Assembly (NCBI GenBank): GCA_036404255.1
Contig: DASWOP010000069.1
Span: 1 to 12,204, forward strand
DNA length: 12,204 nucleotides
Source of the DNA: JARLFX01 sp036404255
GTDB taxonomy: Bacteria > Acidobacteriota > Terriglobia > Terriglobales > Acidobacteriaceae
Direction of reading: 5' to 3'
The notes under the pieces were generated by a model. That model did not search any database, was not told the DNA's origin, and saw only the letters and a program-made list of their open reading frames with translations. A program made the position numbers and the translations under genes. Positions 5,510 through 12,148 of the stretch are shown in pieces (the stretch's first letter is position 1; every line of letters starts with the position of its first letter).

Positions 5510-6745
5510 TTGCCGTCCTACCGTTCCGCATGCCGCGCGTTGCTTCTGTTCCTGATCGGGTCGCTGGTTCTGGGCCTCGCGGGCTGCTCTCGCCTGCGCC
5601 ACAAGCCCGCCGCAAACTACGTCTACGTCATCTCCAAGCAGACCTACCTGCGCGACCGCATCGCGGCCGTCAGCACCCGCACGGCTGTCGTCACCAACGG
5701 CCAGCGATTGGAGATCCTGCAGACCGGCCGCAAAACCTTCCAAGTCAAGACGGAAAAGGGAGAGATCGGCTGGATCAAGGAGACGGAGGTCGCTCCCGGC
5801 CAGATCGCCGAAGACTTTGATGCCCTGAAGCGCGCCCATACCCACGATAGCGTTGTTGCCACCGCCACCGTCCGCGATGAACTCTCCATGCACATCGCCC
5901 CCGGCCGCGACACAGACAAGCTCTACCTGCTGCAGGAAGGTGACAAGCTGAAGCTGCTGCAGCGCGCCACGCTTCCCAAGACCAGACTGCCCATCGCCAC
6001 GCCCAAAAAGCTGCCCGCTACGCCACCGGCAACGCCCGCCACAACACCCGCGGCAAAGCCCGCTACAGCACCGTCATCCACCGCAACCACACCCGTTGTG
6101 GACCCCAATATTCCTCCTCCTCCGATCATGGAAGACTGGTGGCTGGTGCGCGATGCGCAGGGCCGAACCGGCTGGATCTACTCGCGGATGATGGATGTGG
6201 ATTCGCCCGACGTGCTCACGCGCTACGCCGAGAACCAGCGCATCGTCAGCGCCGCCATCCTCACCACGGTCTACGATCCTGATGCCGAAGCGGCGGACAA
6301 GAATATTCCCGTCTACGTGGTCGCCTACGCGCCGTATAAGGCGGGGCTGCCGTATGACTTTGACCAGGTCCGCGTCTTCACCTGGAACAAGACCAAGCAT
6401 CGCTATGAGACGGCCTACCGCGAACGCAACATGGAGGCGTTCCTGCCGCTGGTTACGGGCACGCAGTTGCCGGACGCAGTGAAGGACGTGAAGCTGGCTG
6501 GCTCCATTGGCACTGCACCGTTGCCCGTCTTCAAATACAAGGTGCTCGCTGACGGTGCGAGCATCTACGTTGACCCGGTTACCGGCATCCCCAAACCCGG
6601 CCAGTTGATCGAGAAGGACTTCCGGGTGGAGGGGAACTACGTCCGCCGCATCCTGCTGCCGGGCCAGACCACGACCATGCCGCAGGCCCACCCTGAGCCA
6701 CCGCCGGAGAAGAAGTCGGCAAAGAACGCCAAGAAGAAGCGGTAA
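5510..6745 (+). CDS. SH3b-domain lipoprotein
   Basis: This gene encodes an exported lipoprotein of about 411 residues. From the TTG at 5510 the signal peptide is compact, with a hydrophobic core at 11-23 and lipobox LAGC (acylated Cys26). GAGAGG lies 11 bases before the TTG. An ATG at 5435 would add 25 residues and a very long pre-signal stretch, so it is less likely. Residues about 36-95 form a bacterial SH3 domain (YLRDR...GQRLEIL...FQVKTEKGEIGWIKETEV). A second SH3-like unit starts at about 120 (TVRDELSMHIAPG...GDKLKLL), is broken by a Pro/Ala/Thr-rich linker (156-205), and resumes with WWLVRDAQGRTGWIYSRMM (210-228). The remaining part (about 235-385) has no family I recognise; the tail is Pro/Lys-rich. 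SH3b domains usually bind peptidoglycan or peptides at the envelope, so a cell-wall role is inferred. Confidence 0.8.
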   Translation: MPSYRSACRALLLFLIGSLVLGLAGCSRLRHKPAANYVYVISKQTYLRDRIAAVSTRTAVVTNGQRLEILQTGRKTFQVKTEKGEIGWIKETEVAPGQIAEDFDALKRAHTHDSVVATATVRDELSMHIAPGRDTDKLYLLQEGDKLKLLQRATLPKTRLPIATPKKLPATPPATPATTPAAKPATAPSSTATTPVVDPNIPPPPIMEDWWLVRDAQGRTGWIYSRMMDVDSPDVLTRYAENQRIVSAAILTTVYDPDAEAADKNIPVYVVAYAPYKAGLPYDFDQVRVFTWNKTKHRYETAYRERNMEAFLPLVTGTQLPDAVKDVKLAGSIGTAPLPVFKYKVLADGASIYVDPVTGIPKPGQLIEKDFRVEGNYVRRILLPGQTTTMPQAHPEPPPEKKSAKNAKKKR

Positions 6746-6749
6746 GCTT

Positions 6750-7946
6750 TTACCCGGCGTAGAACTCCGCAATTGCTGCCACTACAGTTTCCTGCTCGTC
6801 TTCACGCAGTTCCGCGTACATCGGCAGGGCCAGCACTTCTTCCGCAGCGCGTTCGCTCTCAGGGAAATCTCCGCGCTTATACCCCAGCACCTGCAGCGCA
6901 TCCTGTAGATGCAGCGGCACTGGATAATAGATCTCCGTCCCGATCTTTCGCGCGGTCAGAAACTCGCGCAGTTCGTTCCTCCGCGACGCCCGCACCACGT
7001 ACTGGTGGAAGACGTGTTCGCCCCGTGAATCGACGAAGGGAAGCACCACGCCCTCGGCGGTATCGCCATCTTTGCGCGCCAATCCGGCCTTGTGGAACAG
7101 AGCATCGTAGTTTGCCGCCAGCCTGCGCCGCTCGGCATTCCATTGCGCCACAAACTCCAGTTTCACCAGCAGTACAGCGGCCTGCATCGTATCCAGCCGC
7201 GAATTTGCCCCCACCTCATCGTGGTAGTAGCGCCGCCGCATGCCGTGGGCGCGCAGCATGCGCATGCGCTCCGCCAGTTCACCATCGTCGGTGGTGGCCA
7301 TGCCGGCATCGCCCATCGCGCTCAGATTCTTCGTGGGATAGAAACTGAAGGCAGCGGCATCGCCCAGGGAGCCCGCCTTGTGCCCCTTCCACGTCGCGCC
7401 AAAGGCCTGTGCCGCGTCCTCGATCAGCAGAATGCCATGCTCCGCCTGCAGGGCGCCAAAGGCGTCCCAGTCCGCGCACTGGCCGTAGAGATGAACGGGC
7501 ATCACCGCCTCCACCGCCTTGCGCTCGATGGCCTTTTCGCAGAGCTGGGCCGACAGGTTGAAGGTCTTCGGCTCGATATCGGCCAGGACGGGCGTCGCCC
7601 CGGCCCGCAGGATGGAGCTTACCGTGGCGAAAAAGCTGAATGGTGTGGTCAGTACCCGGTCGCCCGGCCCAACGCCGGCGGCTGCCAGGGCCAGCCACAG
7701 GGCGTCCGTGCCGGAGCCGCAGCTTACGGCAAACGATGTGCCACAGGCCTTTGCCGCCTGCAATTCGAACGCGGCGACCTCCGAGCCAAGGATGAAATGC
7801 TGGCTGTCGCAGACTTTGGTGATGGCTTCCAGCAGCCGGGGCCGGAGCCGGGCGTACTGCCGGGAAAAATCGAGCATAGGTATAGCAGGTGTCGAGACTT
7901 TTTCCACGCTTTCATCGTACATCCATGCAGGCGTCGCGTTCGCCAA
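6750..7946 (-). CDS. DegT/DnrJ/EryC1/StrS-family PLP aminotransferase
   Basis: This family transfers an amino group, normally from glutamate, to a nucleotide-linked keto-sugar for cell-surface polysaccharide or glycan synthesis. The 398-residue protein shows the fold-type I pattern: MLDFSRQYARLRPRL at 24-38, CGSGTDALWLAL at 76-87 (PLP phosphate site), PVHLYGQCADWD (150-161), EDAAQAFGA (176-184, ring-contacting Asp177), and FSFYPTKNLSAMGDAG (200-215) with Schiff-base Lys206. HVFHQYVVR (311-319) and YYPVPLHLQ (340-348) complete the substrate side. The start is uncertain: TTG at 7946 has AGGGAA a few bases upstream, while ATGs at 7922 and 7877 lack a ribosome site. The sugar substrate cannot be told, and no glycosyltransferase or sugar gene is nearby. 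It converges with the SH3 lipoprotein gene, stop codons 4 bases apart, and diverges from hfq. Confidence 0.92.
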   Translation of the reverse strand: MANATPAWMYDESVEKVSTPAIPMLDFSRQYARLRPRLLEAITKVCDSQHFILGSEVAAFELQAAKACGTSFAVSCGSGTDALWLALAAAGVGPGDRVLTTPFSFFATVSSILRAGATPVLADIEPKTFNLSAQLCEKAIERKAVEAVMPVHLYGQCADWDAFGALQAEHGILLIEDAAQAFGATWKGHKAGSLGDAAAFSFYPTKNLSAMGDAGMATTDDGELAERMRMLRAHGMRRRYYHDEVGANSRLDTMQAAVLLVKLEFVAQWNAERRRLAANYDALFHKAGLARKDGDTAEGVVLPFVDSRGEHVFHQYVVRASRRNELREFLTARKIGTEIYYPVPLHLQDALQVLGYKRGDFPESERAAEEVLALPMYAELREDEQETVVAAIAEFYAG

Positions 7947-7977
7947 GGGGTTCCCTGCGTCGTATCCGCCCGCAGCA

Positions 7978-8006
7978 TTGACAGACTTGAATTATGGCCT
8001 TATTCC
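7978..8006 (+). promoter_or_regulatory. Promoter upstream of hfq
   Basis: TTGACA (7978-7983) is a perfect -35, and TATTCC (8001-8006) follows at the optimal 17 bases. This gives an hfq leader of about 110 bases. The position fits the gap between the divergent aminotransferase and hfq. Confidence 0.5.
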
Positions 8007-8020
8007 TCGTATCGTAAGGT

Positions 8021-8041
8021 CTCCTCCGCAACTGTGAGGAG
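8021..8041 (+). promoter_or_regulatory. Hairpin in the hfq leader
   Basis: CTCCTC (8021-8026) pairs perfectly with GAGGAG (8036-8041) around a 9-base loop, close to the predicted 5' end of the hfq message. There is no U run, so it is not a terminator. It could stabilise the message or be a regulatory site; no function is shown. Confidence 0.4.
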
Positions 8042-8122
8042 CTGTCCGTCCTGCATAACTTTTTACCTCGTACCGTTTTGTAATTTGCACCATTGAAGCC
8101 AGACAGGAGATCGGCGATTCTC

Positions 8123-8401
8123 ATGGAAAATAAATCTGCACAGAATATTCAGGACACCTTCCTCAACACCGTTCGCAAGGACAAAAGCCCCATCACCATC
8201 TACCTTGTAAGCGGCGTGAAGCTCACCGGCAAAATTCGCTCCTTTGACAAGTATTCCGTCCTGCTTGAGAACAACAACCAGGAGCAGCTCATCTTCAAGC
8301 ATGCGATTTCAACGGTCGTCAGTGGCCGCGCCGGCTTCAGTGAAGCACGTCCCCATGCTGCCGCTGCGGTCTCCAGCACTGCTTCTGAAGTCGCGTCCTA
8401 G
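8123..8401 (+). CDS. hfq: RNA chaperone Hfq
   Basis: Hfq is a cytoplasmic Sm-like hexamer that helps small RNAs pair with target messages. The 92-residue protein matches the E. coli core closely: NIQDTFLNTVR (8-18), the Sm1 strand ITIYLVSGVKLTGKIRSFDKY (24-44) and Sm2 FKHAISTVV (58-66). Proximal-face residues Q10, D11, K59 and H60 are kept. Two aromatic positions differ: E. coli Phe42 is Tyr44 here and E. coli Tyr55 is Phe58. The rim patch is R18, K19, K21. The C-terminal tail after 67 is short and Ala/Ser-rich. The ATG at 8123 is chosen over TTG 8093 because the family begins here and AGGAG (8105-8109) lies 13 bases upstream. hflX follows after 12 bases, the gene order also seen in E. coli, so the two are probably co-transcribed. 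Confidence 0.96.
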   Translation: MENKSAQNIQDTFLNTVRKDKSPITIYLVSGVKLTGKIRSFDKYSVLLENNNQEQLIFKHAISTVVSGRAGFSEARPHAAAAVSSTASEVAS

Positions 8402-8413
8402 TCTCTAAGCGCA

Positions 8414-9898
8414 TTGCCCCATACCCCGCCCACCCTCGGCCCCAACCCACCCCGCAAACCTGCGGCCGGGCCGGCTGAGCGGCAGACGCCCACGCGCATT
8501 CGCGGTACCCATAATCCCAAGGGAAATTCAACCGACAATCGCGAACGTGCCATCCTCATCGCGGTGGAGTTCACCAGCCACAGCCGCGCCCGGCTTACCA
8601 CCTCGGCCATGCTGGCGCGTACTGCTGCCGCTCTGCGCGCCGGGGATGACGATGCTCTGCCGACTGATGAGCCTGTATCTGCTGCGCCTGCCGCCTCGCT
8701 GGATTTTGAAGCGGCGGTCGAGGAGTTTCAGGAGCTGGCGCGCTCCGCTGGCGCACGCATCATGGAAACCATGATCCAGCGCCGTGCCAAGCCCGATCCG
8801 GCCACGCTCGTCGGCCTGGGTAAGGTGGAGGAGATCATCGCCGCCATTGCCGTGCATAACGCGCAGGTTGTCCTCTTCGATCACGATCTCACACCCTCGC
8901 AGCTGCGCAATCTGGACGAGCATCTGCCCTGCCGCGTCATTGATCGTACCCAGCTTATTCTGGATATCTTCGCTGGCCACGCCCGCACTCGCGAAGGTCA
9001 GCTTCAGGTCGAGCTCGCCCAGCTCGAGTACCAGCTTCCGCGTCTCGCCGGACGGGGCAAGGCGATGTCGCAGCTTGGCGGCGGCATCGGCACCCGTGGC
9101 CCCGGCGAAACCAAGCTCGAAACCGATCGCCGCCTCATCCATCGGCGGCTCGACCACCTCAAGATGCAGCTGGAAAAGGTGCGCAGCATCCGCCGCCAGC
9201 AGCGCCAGCGCCGGGAATCTGCACCTGTAGCCACCGTCGCACTCGTGGGCTACACCAATGCAGGCAAATCCACGCTCTTCAATGCCATCACCAGCGCGGG
9301 CGTGCTGGAGTCGTCGCGCATGTTCGCCACGCTGGACCCCAAGCTGCACCAACTGCGCCTGCCCTCGCGCCGCAAGATTCTGCTGTCAGATACGGTCGGC
9401 TTCATCCGCAACCTGCCGCACACGCTGGTCACCAGCTTCCGCGCGACGCTGGAAGAGGTGGAGCGTGCCGAGCTTCTGCTGCATGTCCGCGACGCCTCCA
9501 GCCCGATGATGGACGCGCAGAAAGCTGAAGTAGAAAAAGTTCTCGGCGAGCTTGAGGTTAACGCCACGCAGACCATCGAGGTCTTCAACAAGATTGATCT
9601 GCTGCCGCCGCATGAACGCGAAACGCTCGCTCACACCGGCGGGCACGAAGCCGCGCTGGTCAGTGGCCTTACCGGCGAAGGAGTGAAGCAGCTCTTGCAA
9701 CGTATTGACGACGCTCTGATCGCCGACCCGATCCGACGGGCCACGTTGCGCATTCCGCAATCCGAAGGCGCAGTGCTGGCCGCGCTTGAAGCCGGTGCCG
9801 TGATTGAGTCGACGCGTTTCGTGGGCAACCTGACGTATGTCACGCTGCGCGCACCTGCGTCGCTGCTAGGCCGCTACCGCCGCTTTCTTGAGAAATAA
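8414..9898 (+). CDS. hflX: Ribosome-associated GTPase HflX
   Basis: HflX binds the 50S subunit and splits stalled or hibernating ribosomes, especially under stress. The HflX N-terminal domain runs from RERAILIAVEF (43-53) through VGLGKVEEI (133-141), LAQLEYQLPRLAGRG (201-215) and the Gly-rich LGGGIGTRGPGETKLE (221-236). The GTPase domain has G1 GYTNAGKST (279-287), G2 threonine in MFATLDP (303-309), G3 DTVGF (326-330), G4 NKID (392-395) and a G5-like VSGLTGEG (416-423). All nucleotide-binding motifs are intact. At 494 residues it is longer than E. coli HflX (about 426), partly because of a Pro-rich stretch at 1-42. The start is doubtful: the first possible codon is TTG at 8414 without a ribosome site, in the same frame as and 12 bases after the hfq stop. 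The nearest other candidate, GTG at about 8564, would cut into the conserved domain. Confidence 0.95.
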   Translation: MPHTPPTLGPNPPRKPAAGPAERQTPTRIRGTHNPKGNSTDNRERAILIAVEFTSHSRARLTTSAMLARTAAALRAGDDDALPTDEPVSAAPAASLDFEAAVEEFQELARSAGARIMETMIQRRAKPDPATLVGLGKVEEIIAAIAVHNAQVVLFDHDLTPSQLRNLDEHLPCRVIDRTQLILDIFAGHARTREGQLQVELAQLEYQLPRLAGRGKAMSQLGGGIGTRGPGETKLETDRRLIHRRLDHLKMQLEKVRSIRRQQRQRRESAPVATVALVGYTNAGKSTLFNAITSAGVLESSRMFATLDPKLHQLRLPSRRKILLSDTVGFIRNLPHTLVTSFRATLEEVERAELLLHVRDASSPMMDAQKAEVEKVLGELEVNATQTIEVFNKIDLLPPHERETLAHTGGHEAALVSGLTGEGVKQLLQRIDDALIADPIRRATLRIPQSEGAVLAALEAGAVIESTRFVGNLTYVTLRAPASLLGRYRRFLEK

Positions 9899-9944
9899 GA
9901 TTTGTAGCCTGTGATTGCTTTTAGTGCAGGACATTTTTTAATTT

Positions 9945-9972
9945 TGTCATTCTGAGAGTAGCGAAGAATCTG
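9945..9972 (+). repeat. Dispersed intergenic repeat, copy 2
   Basis: TGTCATTCTGAGAGTAGCGA continues as AGAATCTG. This is the same pattern as the copies at 3902-3936 (minus) and 12044-12073 (plus). It lies 47 bases after the hflX stop. Confidence 0.6.
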
Positions 9973-10195
9973 CCCAGCTTCTTTCAGGCCGCCGCCATTT
10001 GATGGGTATATCTACCGTTAAACATGACAGGCCGCCTGTCGGGAGCGGAAGTTGCTGTCCCATGCACGCGGCCTGAATTGACCCTGAACCGGGTCCAGGT
10101 AGTGCCTTAATAGTAGGCTTCCTCACAGCAAAGTCAAGTAAATGTCCCACTATTTGAAATTGCATCAAACCCGCGTCAATTCTGGGGCCTCGTGT

Positions 10196-10231
10196 TTGAC
10201 ACCTATTTTTGGGTCTGCTAAAAATAGGTGT
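10196..10231 (+). promoter_or_regulatory. atp operon promoter inside a 12-bp inverted repeat
   Basis: TTGACA (10196-10201) and TAAAAA (10219-10224) are 17 bases apart, the optimal promoter spacing. The same stretch is a perfect inverted repeat, ACACCTATTTTT (10199-10210) / AAAAATAGGTGT (10220-10231), with a 9-base spacer, so one arm overlaps the -35 and the other covers the -10. The transcript would start near 10231, so the repeat acts in DNA rather than as an RNA hairpin and looks like an operator. Confidence 0.65.
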
Positions 10232-10310
10232 AACGAATCGTAGAGAAAAAGCTTGATTGTACGTGGGCTCCGAATCTTCCTCCAGCGTCCACGCCGGTAA
10301 GTTCAACAAA

Positions 10311-10778
10311 ATGGATGAGATTCTAAAACAGCTTGGCGCGCTTGTGCTGGGTGCCGTTCCCACGATGATCTTCTTCATCGTTCTCGTGGTGGCTTATACA
10401 TTGCTCGTCCATAAGCCGCTGCAGCGCGTGCTGGCCGAGCGGCGTGCCCGCACAGTCGGCGCCATCGCCACCGCAAATACTGCTATTGCCGCCGCGGATG
10501 CCAACAGCCGCAAGTACGAAGACGCCCTCCGCGCCGCCCGCGCCCAGGTCTATGCGGCCCGCGAAGAGCGCATCAAGCGCTGGAACCTTGAGCGCGAGGC
10601 TGCCGTAGCAGAGGCCCGCAAGGCCGCCCAGCAGCGCGTTGAGATCGCCCGCAAAGAGATTGAAGAGTCGGCCAAGGCCGCCCGCACCCAGGTAGAAGCT
10701 GGTGTCGCGGCGCTCAGCGCGCAGATTCTGAAGGCCGTTCTGCCTGCCGGCGTTACGCCCGGGGAAGGAGCCCTCTAA
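10311..10778 (+). CDS. atpF: ATP synthase F0 subunit b (first copy, b'-like)
   Basis: Subunit b is part of the peripheral stalk that holds the F1 head still while the c-ring turns. This 155-residue copy has one membrane span near the N-terminus (about 9-33, LGALVLGAVPTMIFFIVLVVAYTLLV), then KPLQRVLAERRART (35-48), a conserved b/b' feature, then a long Ala/Arg/Glu-rich coiled coil to about 140. The ATG at 10311 (MDEILKQLG) gives the usual short N-terminus; TTG 10257 would add 18 unconvincing residues. The ribosome site is weak (GGTAAG). The stop overlaps the next start as TAATG, so translation is probably coupled. Together with the next gene it would give a b/b' heterodimeric stalk, as in photosynthetic bacteria and some other phyla. 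Genes for subunits a and c are not upstream. Confidence 0.9.
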   Translation: MDEILKQLGALVLGAVPTMIFFIVLVVAYTLLVHKPLQRVLAERRARTVGAIATANTAIAAADANSRKYEDALRAARAQVYAAREERIKRWNLEREAAVAEARKAAQQRVEIARKEIEESAKAARTQVEAGVAALSAQILKAVLPAGVTPGEGAL

Positions 10779-11497
10779 TGACCCTGCGCTCATCTTTCGC
10801 CGCCCTCACGCTCTGCGCCGCCCTCACGTTCGGCATTGCTCCGCGCGTCCACGCGCAGGAAGCTACACCCATCACACAGCAGGATGCTACAGCCTCCGCG
10901 CCCGCCGCTAAGCAGGATCTGAACGAGGCGAAGAAGGAAGAGTCCGGCGAAGACGAGAACGCAGCAATGCGCCACTCCAGCACCGTGCAGAAGATGGGCC
11001 GTATCCTTGGCCTCCAGCCGGAGCCGGCAGCCAAGCTCTTTAACTTCCTCAACTTCCTGGTGCTTGCTGTGGCCATCATCTGGGCGCTCGCCAAGTTTTT
11101 GCCGAAGACGTTCAAGGGCCGCGTCAATGGCATCCAGAAGAATCTGGTCGAAGCCCGCACGGCAACGGAGTCCGCCAACATGCGGCTCGCTGCCGTGGAA
11201 GAGCGCCTCAGCCGCCTCGACTCTGAGATTGCAGGGATTCGCACCCGTTCCGAGCAGGACGCGGTGCAGGACGAGCAGCGCATCAAGGCTGCGGTCGAAG
11301 AAGATAAGCAGAAGGTAATCGCACTGGCGGAGCAGGAGATCGCCGCTGCCACCGTGCAGGCCCAGCGCCAGATTCGCCAATACGCCGCGGAGATGGTGAT
11401 TCAGCAGGCCACACAGCGGCTGCAGGTCTCCGCCGACCTTGACCGCCAGCTCATCGCCGACTTCGCCGGCAAACTCAAACCGGGGAGTGAAAACTAA
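10778..11497 (+). CDS. atpF: ATP synthase F0 subunit b with exported N-terminal extension
   Basis: This is the second peripheral-stalk b subunit, 239 residues against about 155-170 for most. It begins with an apparent cleavable signal peptide (1-26, hydrophobic core to about 20, cleavage site VHA-Q). A polar Ala/Gln/Glu/Lys-rich segment (27-86) follows, then the membrane span (about 87-107, LFNFLNFLVLAVAIIWALAKF) and the stalk coiled coil (108-235). FNFLNFLVL before the span and the K/E/Q-rich heptads identify it as subunit b. With the signal removed, the extension would lie outside the cytoplasmic membrane, consistent with the N-out topology of b. AAGGAG (10765-10770) lies seven bases before the ATG, and the start overlaps the previous stop by one base. 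The stop again overlaps the next start (TAATG), so expression is tightly coupled within the operon. Confidence 0.9.
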   Translation: MTLRSSFAALTLCAALTFGIAPRVHAQEATPITQQDATASAPAAKQDLNEAKKEESGEDENAAMRHSSTVQKMGRILGLQPEPAAKLFNFLNFLVLAVAIIWALAKFLPKTFKGRVNGIQKNLVEARTATESANMRLAAVEERLSRLDSEIAGIRTRSEQDAVQDEQRIKAAVEEDKQKVIALAEQEIAAATVQAQRQIRQYAAEMVIQQATQRLQVSADLDRQLIADFAGKLKPGSEN

Positions 11498-12036
11498 TGG
11501 CAGAGTTCGCAAGCCGCTACGCCAAAGCACTCGCTGAAGTCGTTGACGCGGCCAAGCTCCCTACTGCCGAAGTGCAGTCGCAGCTCAAGGATTTTGCAGA
11601 GATGCTCGCTTCCAGTGCGCCGCTACGCAACCTGCTCTCTGACCCGTCGTTCCCGGTCGAGCAGAAGGTCAAGGTGCTGGACGCTATCTGCGCGCGCACT
11701 TGGTACGCAGCTCCGGTTCGCAACTTCATCGCCGTACTGATCGCGCATGACCGCATCAAGGCATTTACGGAGATAGCTGAGGCGTACGCTGCACTGGCAG
11801 AGACCGGGCATGGCATCCACGAGGCAGAGATCACCATTGCGCGACCGCTGGACGAAGCCAGCCGCAACGCGCTGGAGTCGAAGATTCGTTCCATGACCGG
11901 CGGCAGCGTGCTAACCACGTACAAGGAAGATGCCAGCCTGCTGGGCGGCGCGATTATCCGCATCGGCAGCACGGTCTACGACGGCAGCATCCGTGGGCAG
12001 CTACAGCGCCTGAAACAGCAGTTGGTCGGCGTATAG
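11497..12036 (+). CDS. atpH: ATP synthase F1 subunit delta
   Basis: Delta (OSCP) joins the top of the F1 alpha/beta hexamer to the b stalk on the cytoplasmic side. The 179-residue length is normal. The N-terminal helical domain begins FASRYAKALAEV (4-15), with LRNLLSDPSFPVEQKVKVL (43-61) and VRNFIAVLIAHDRI (74-87), all typical. The C-terminal family signature DASLLGGAIIRIGSTVYDGS (145-164) is complete. The start overlaps the previous stop by one base and follows GGGGAG. Unlike the tight junctions upstream, 112 bases separate it from the alpha gene, and that gap holds a dispersed repeat. Confidence 0.96.
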   Translation: MAEFASRYAKALAEVVDAAKLPTAEVQSQLKDFAEMLASSAPLRNLLSDPSFPVEQKVKVLDAICARTWYAAPVRNFIAVLIAHDRIKAFTEIAEAYAALAETGHGIHEAEITIARPLDEASRNALESKIRSMTGGSVLTTYKEDASLLGGAIIRIGSTVYDGSIRGQLQRLKQQLVGV

Positions 12037-12043
12037 ATTTTAT

Positions 12044-12073
12044 TGTCATTCCGCAGCGAAGCAAAAGGATCTT
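12044..12073 (+). repeat. Dispersed intergenic repeat, copy 3, inside the atp operon
   Basis: TGTCATTCCGCAGCGAAGCA continues as AAAGGATCTT. It shares the pattern of the copies at 3902-3936 and 9945-9972 and lies between the delta and alpha genes. A perfect 10-bp palindrome CGGCATGCCG (12122-12131) follows in the same gap, just before the alpha ribosome site. Confidence 0.55.
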
Positions 12074-12148
12074 CTTCTCTGCCAGTGACGCGAAGTACAT
12101 CAGGATTTGTTTTGAGAGTGGCGGCATGCCGTCAAAGGAAAAGGAAGC

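Larger units (their letters stand above)
9899..10310 (+). other. Long noncoding region before the atp genes
   Basis: These 412 bases contain a TGTCATTC repeat copy (9945-9972), a 6-bp hairpin GACAGG-CCG-CCTGTC (10026-10040), a weaker one GACCC/GGGTC (10080-10095) and the atp promoter with its inverted repeat (10196-10231). No ORF here has recognisable protein character. A noncoding RNA in 9973-10190 is possible but matches no RNA I know. Confidence 0.55.

Noticed and set aside
4740..5615. 291-residue minus-strand ORF across the lipoprotein genes
   Set aside because: It overlaps two genes with clear lipoprotein signals, is Arg/Gly-rich and has no recognisable domain.
6074..6772. 232-residue minus-strand ORF opposite the SH3 gene
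   Set aside because: Arg/Leu/His-rich shadow with no motif; it also crosses the end of the aminotransferase gene.
8528..9352. 274-residue minus-strand ORF opposite hflX
   Set aside because: It is antisense to the conserved HflX domains and is not protein-like; a codon-bias shadow.
9899..9945. Rho-independent terminator after hflX
   Set aside because: A T-rich stretch is present (9934-9939), but only a 4-bp CCTG/CAGG stem precedes it, too weak to call.
10199..10231. Inverted repeat as a terminator for hflX
   Set aside because: The right arm is followed by AACG with no T run, and the repeat lies 300 bases after the hflX stop; it coincides with a good promoter instead.
9947..10378. 143-residue minus-strand ORF over the atp leader
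   Set aside because: It runs through the repeat, the inverted-repeat promoter and into atpF. Composition is irregular and no homologous family is recognised.
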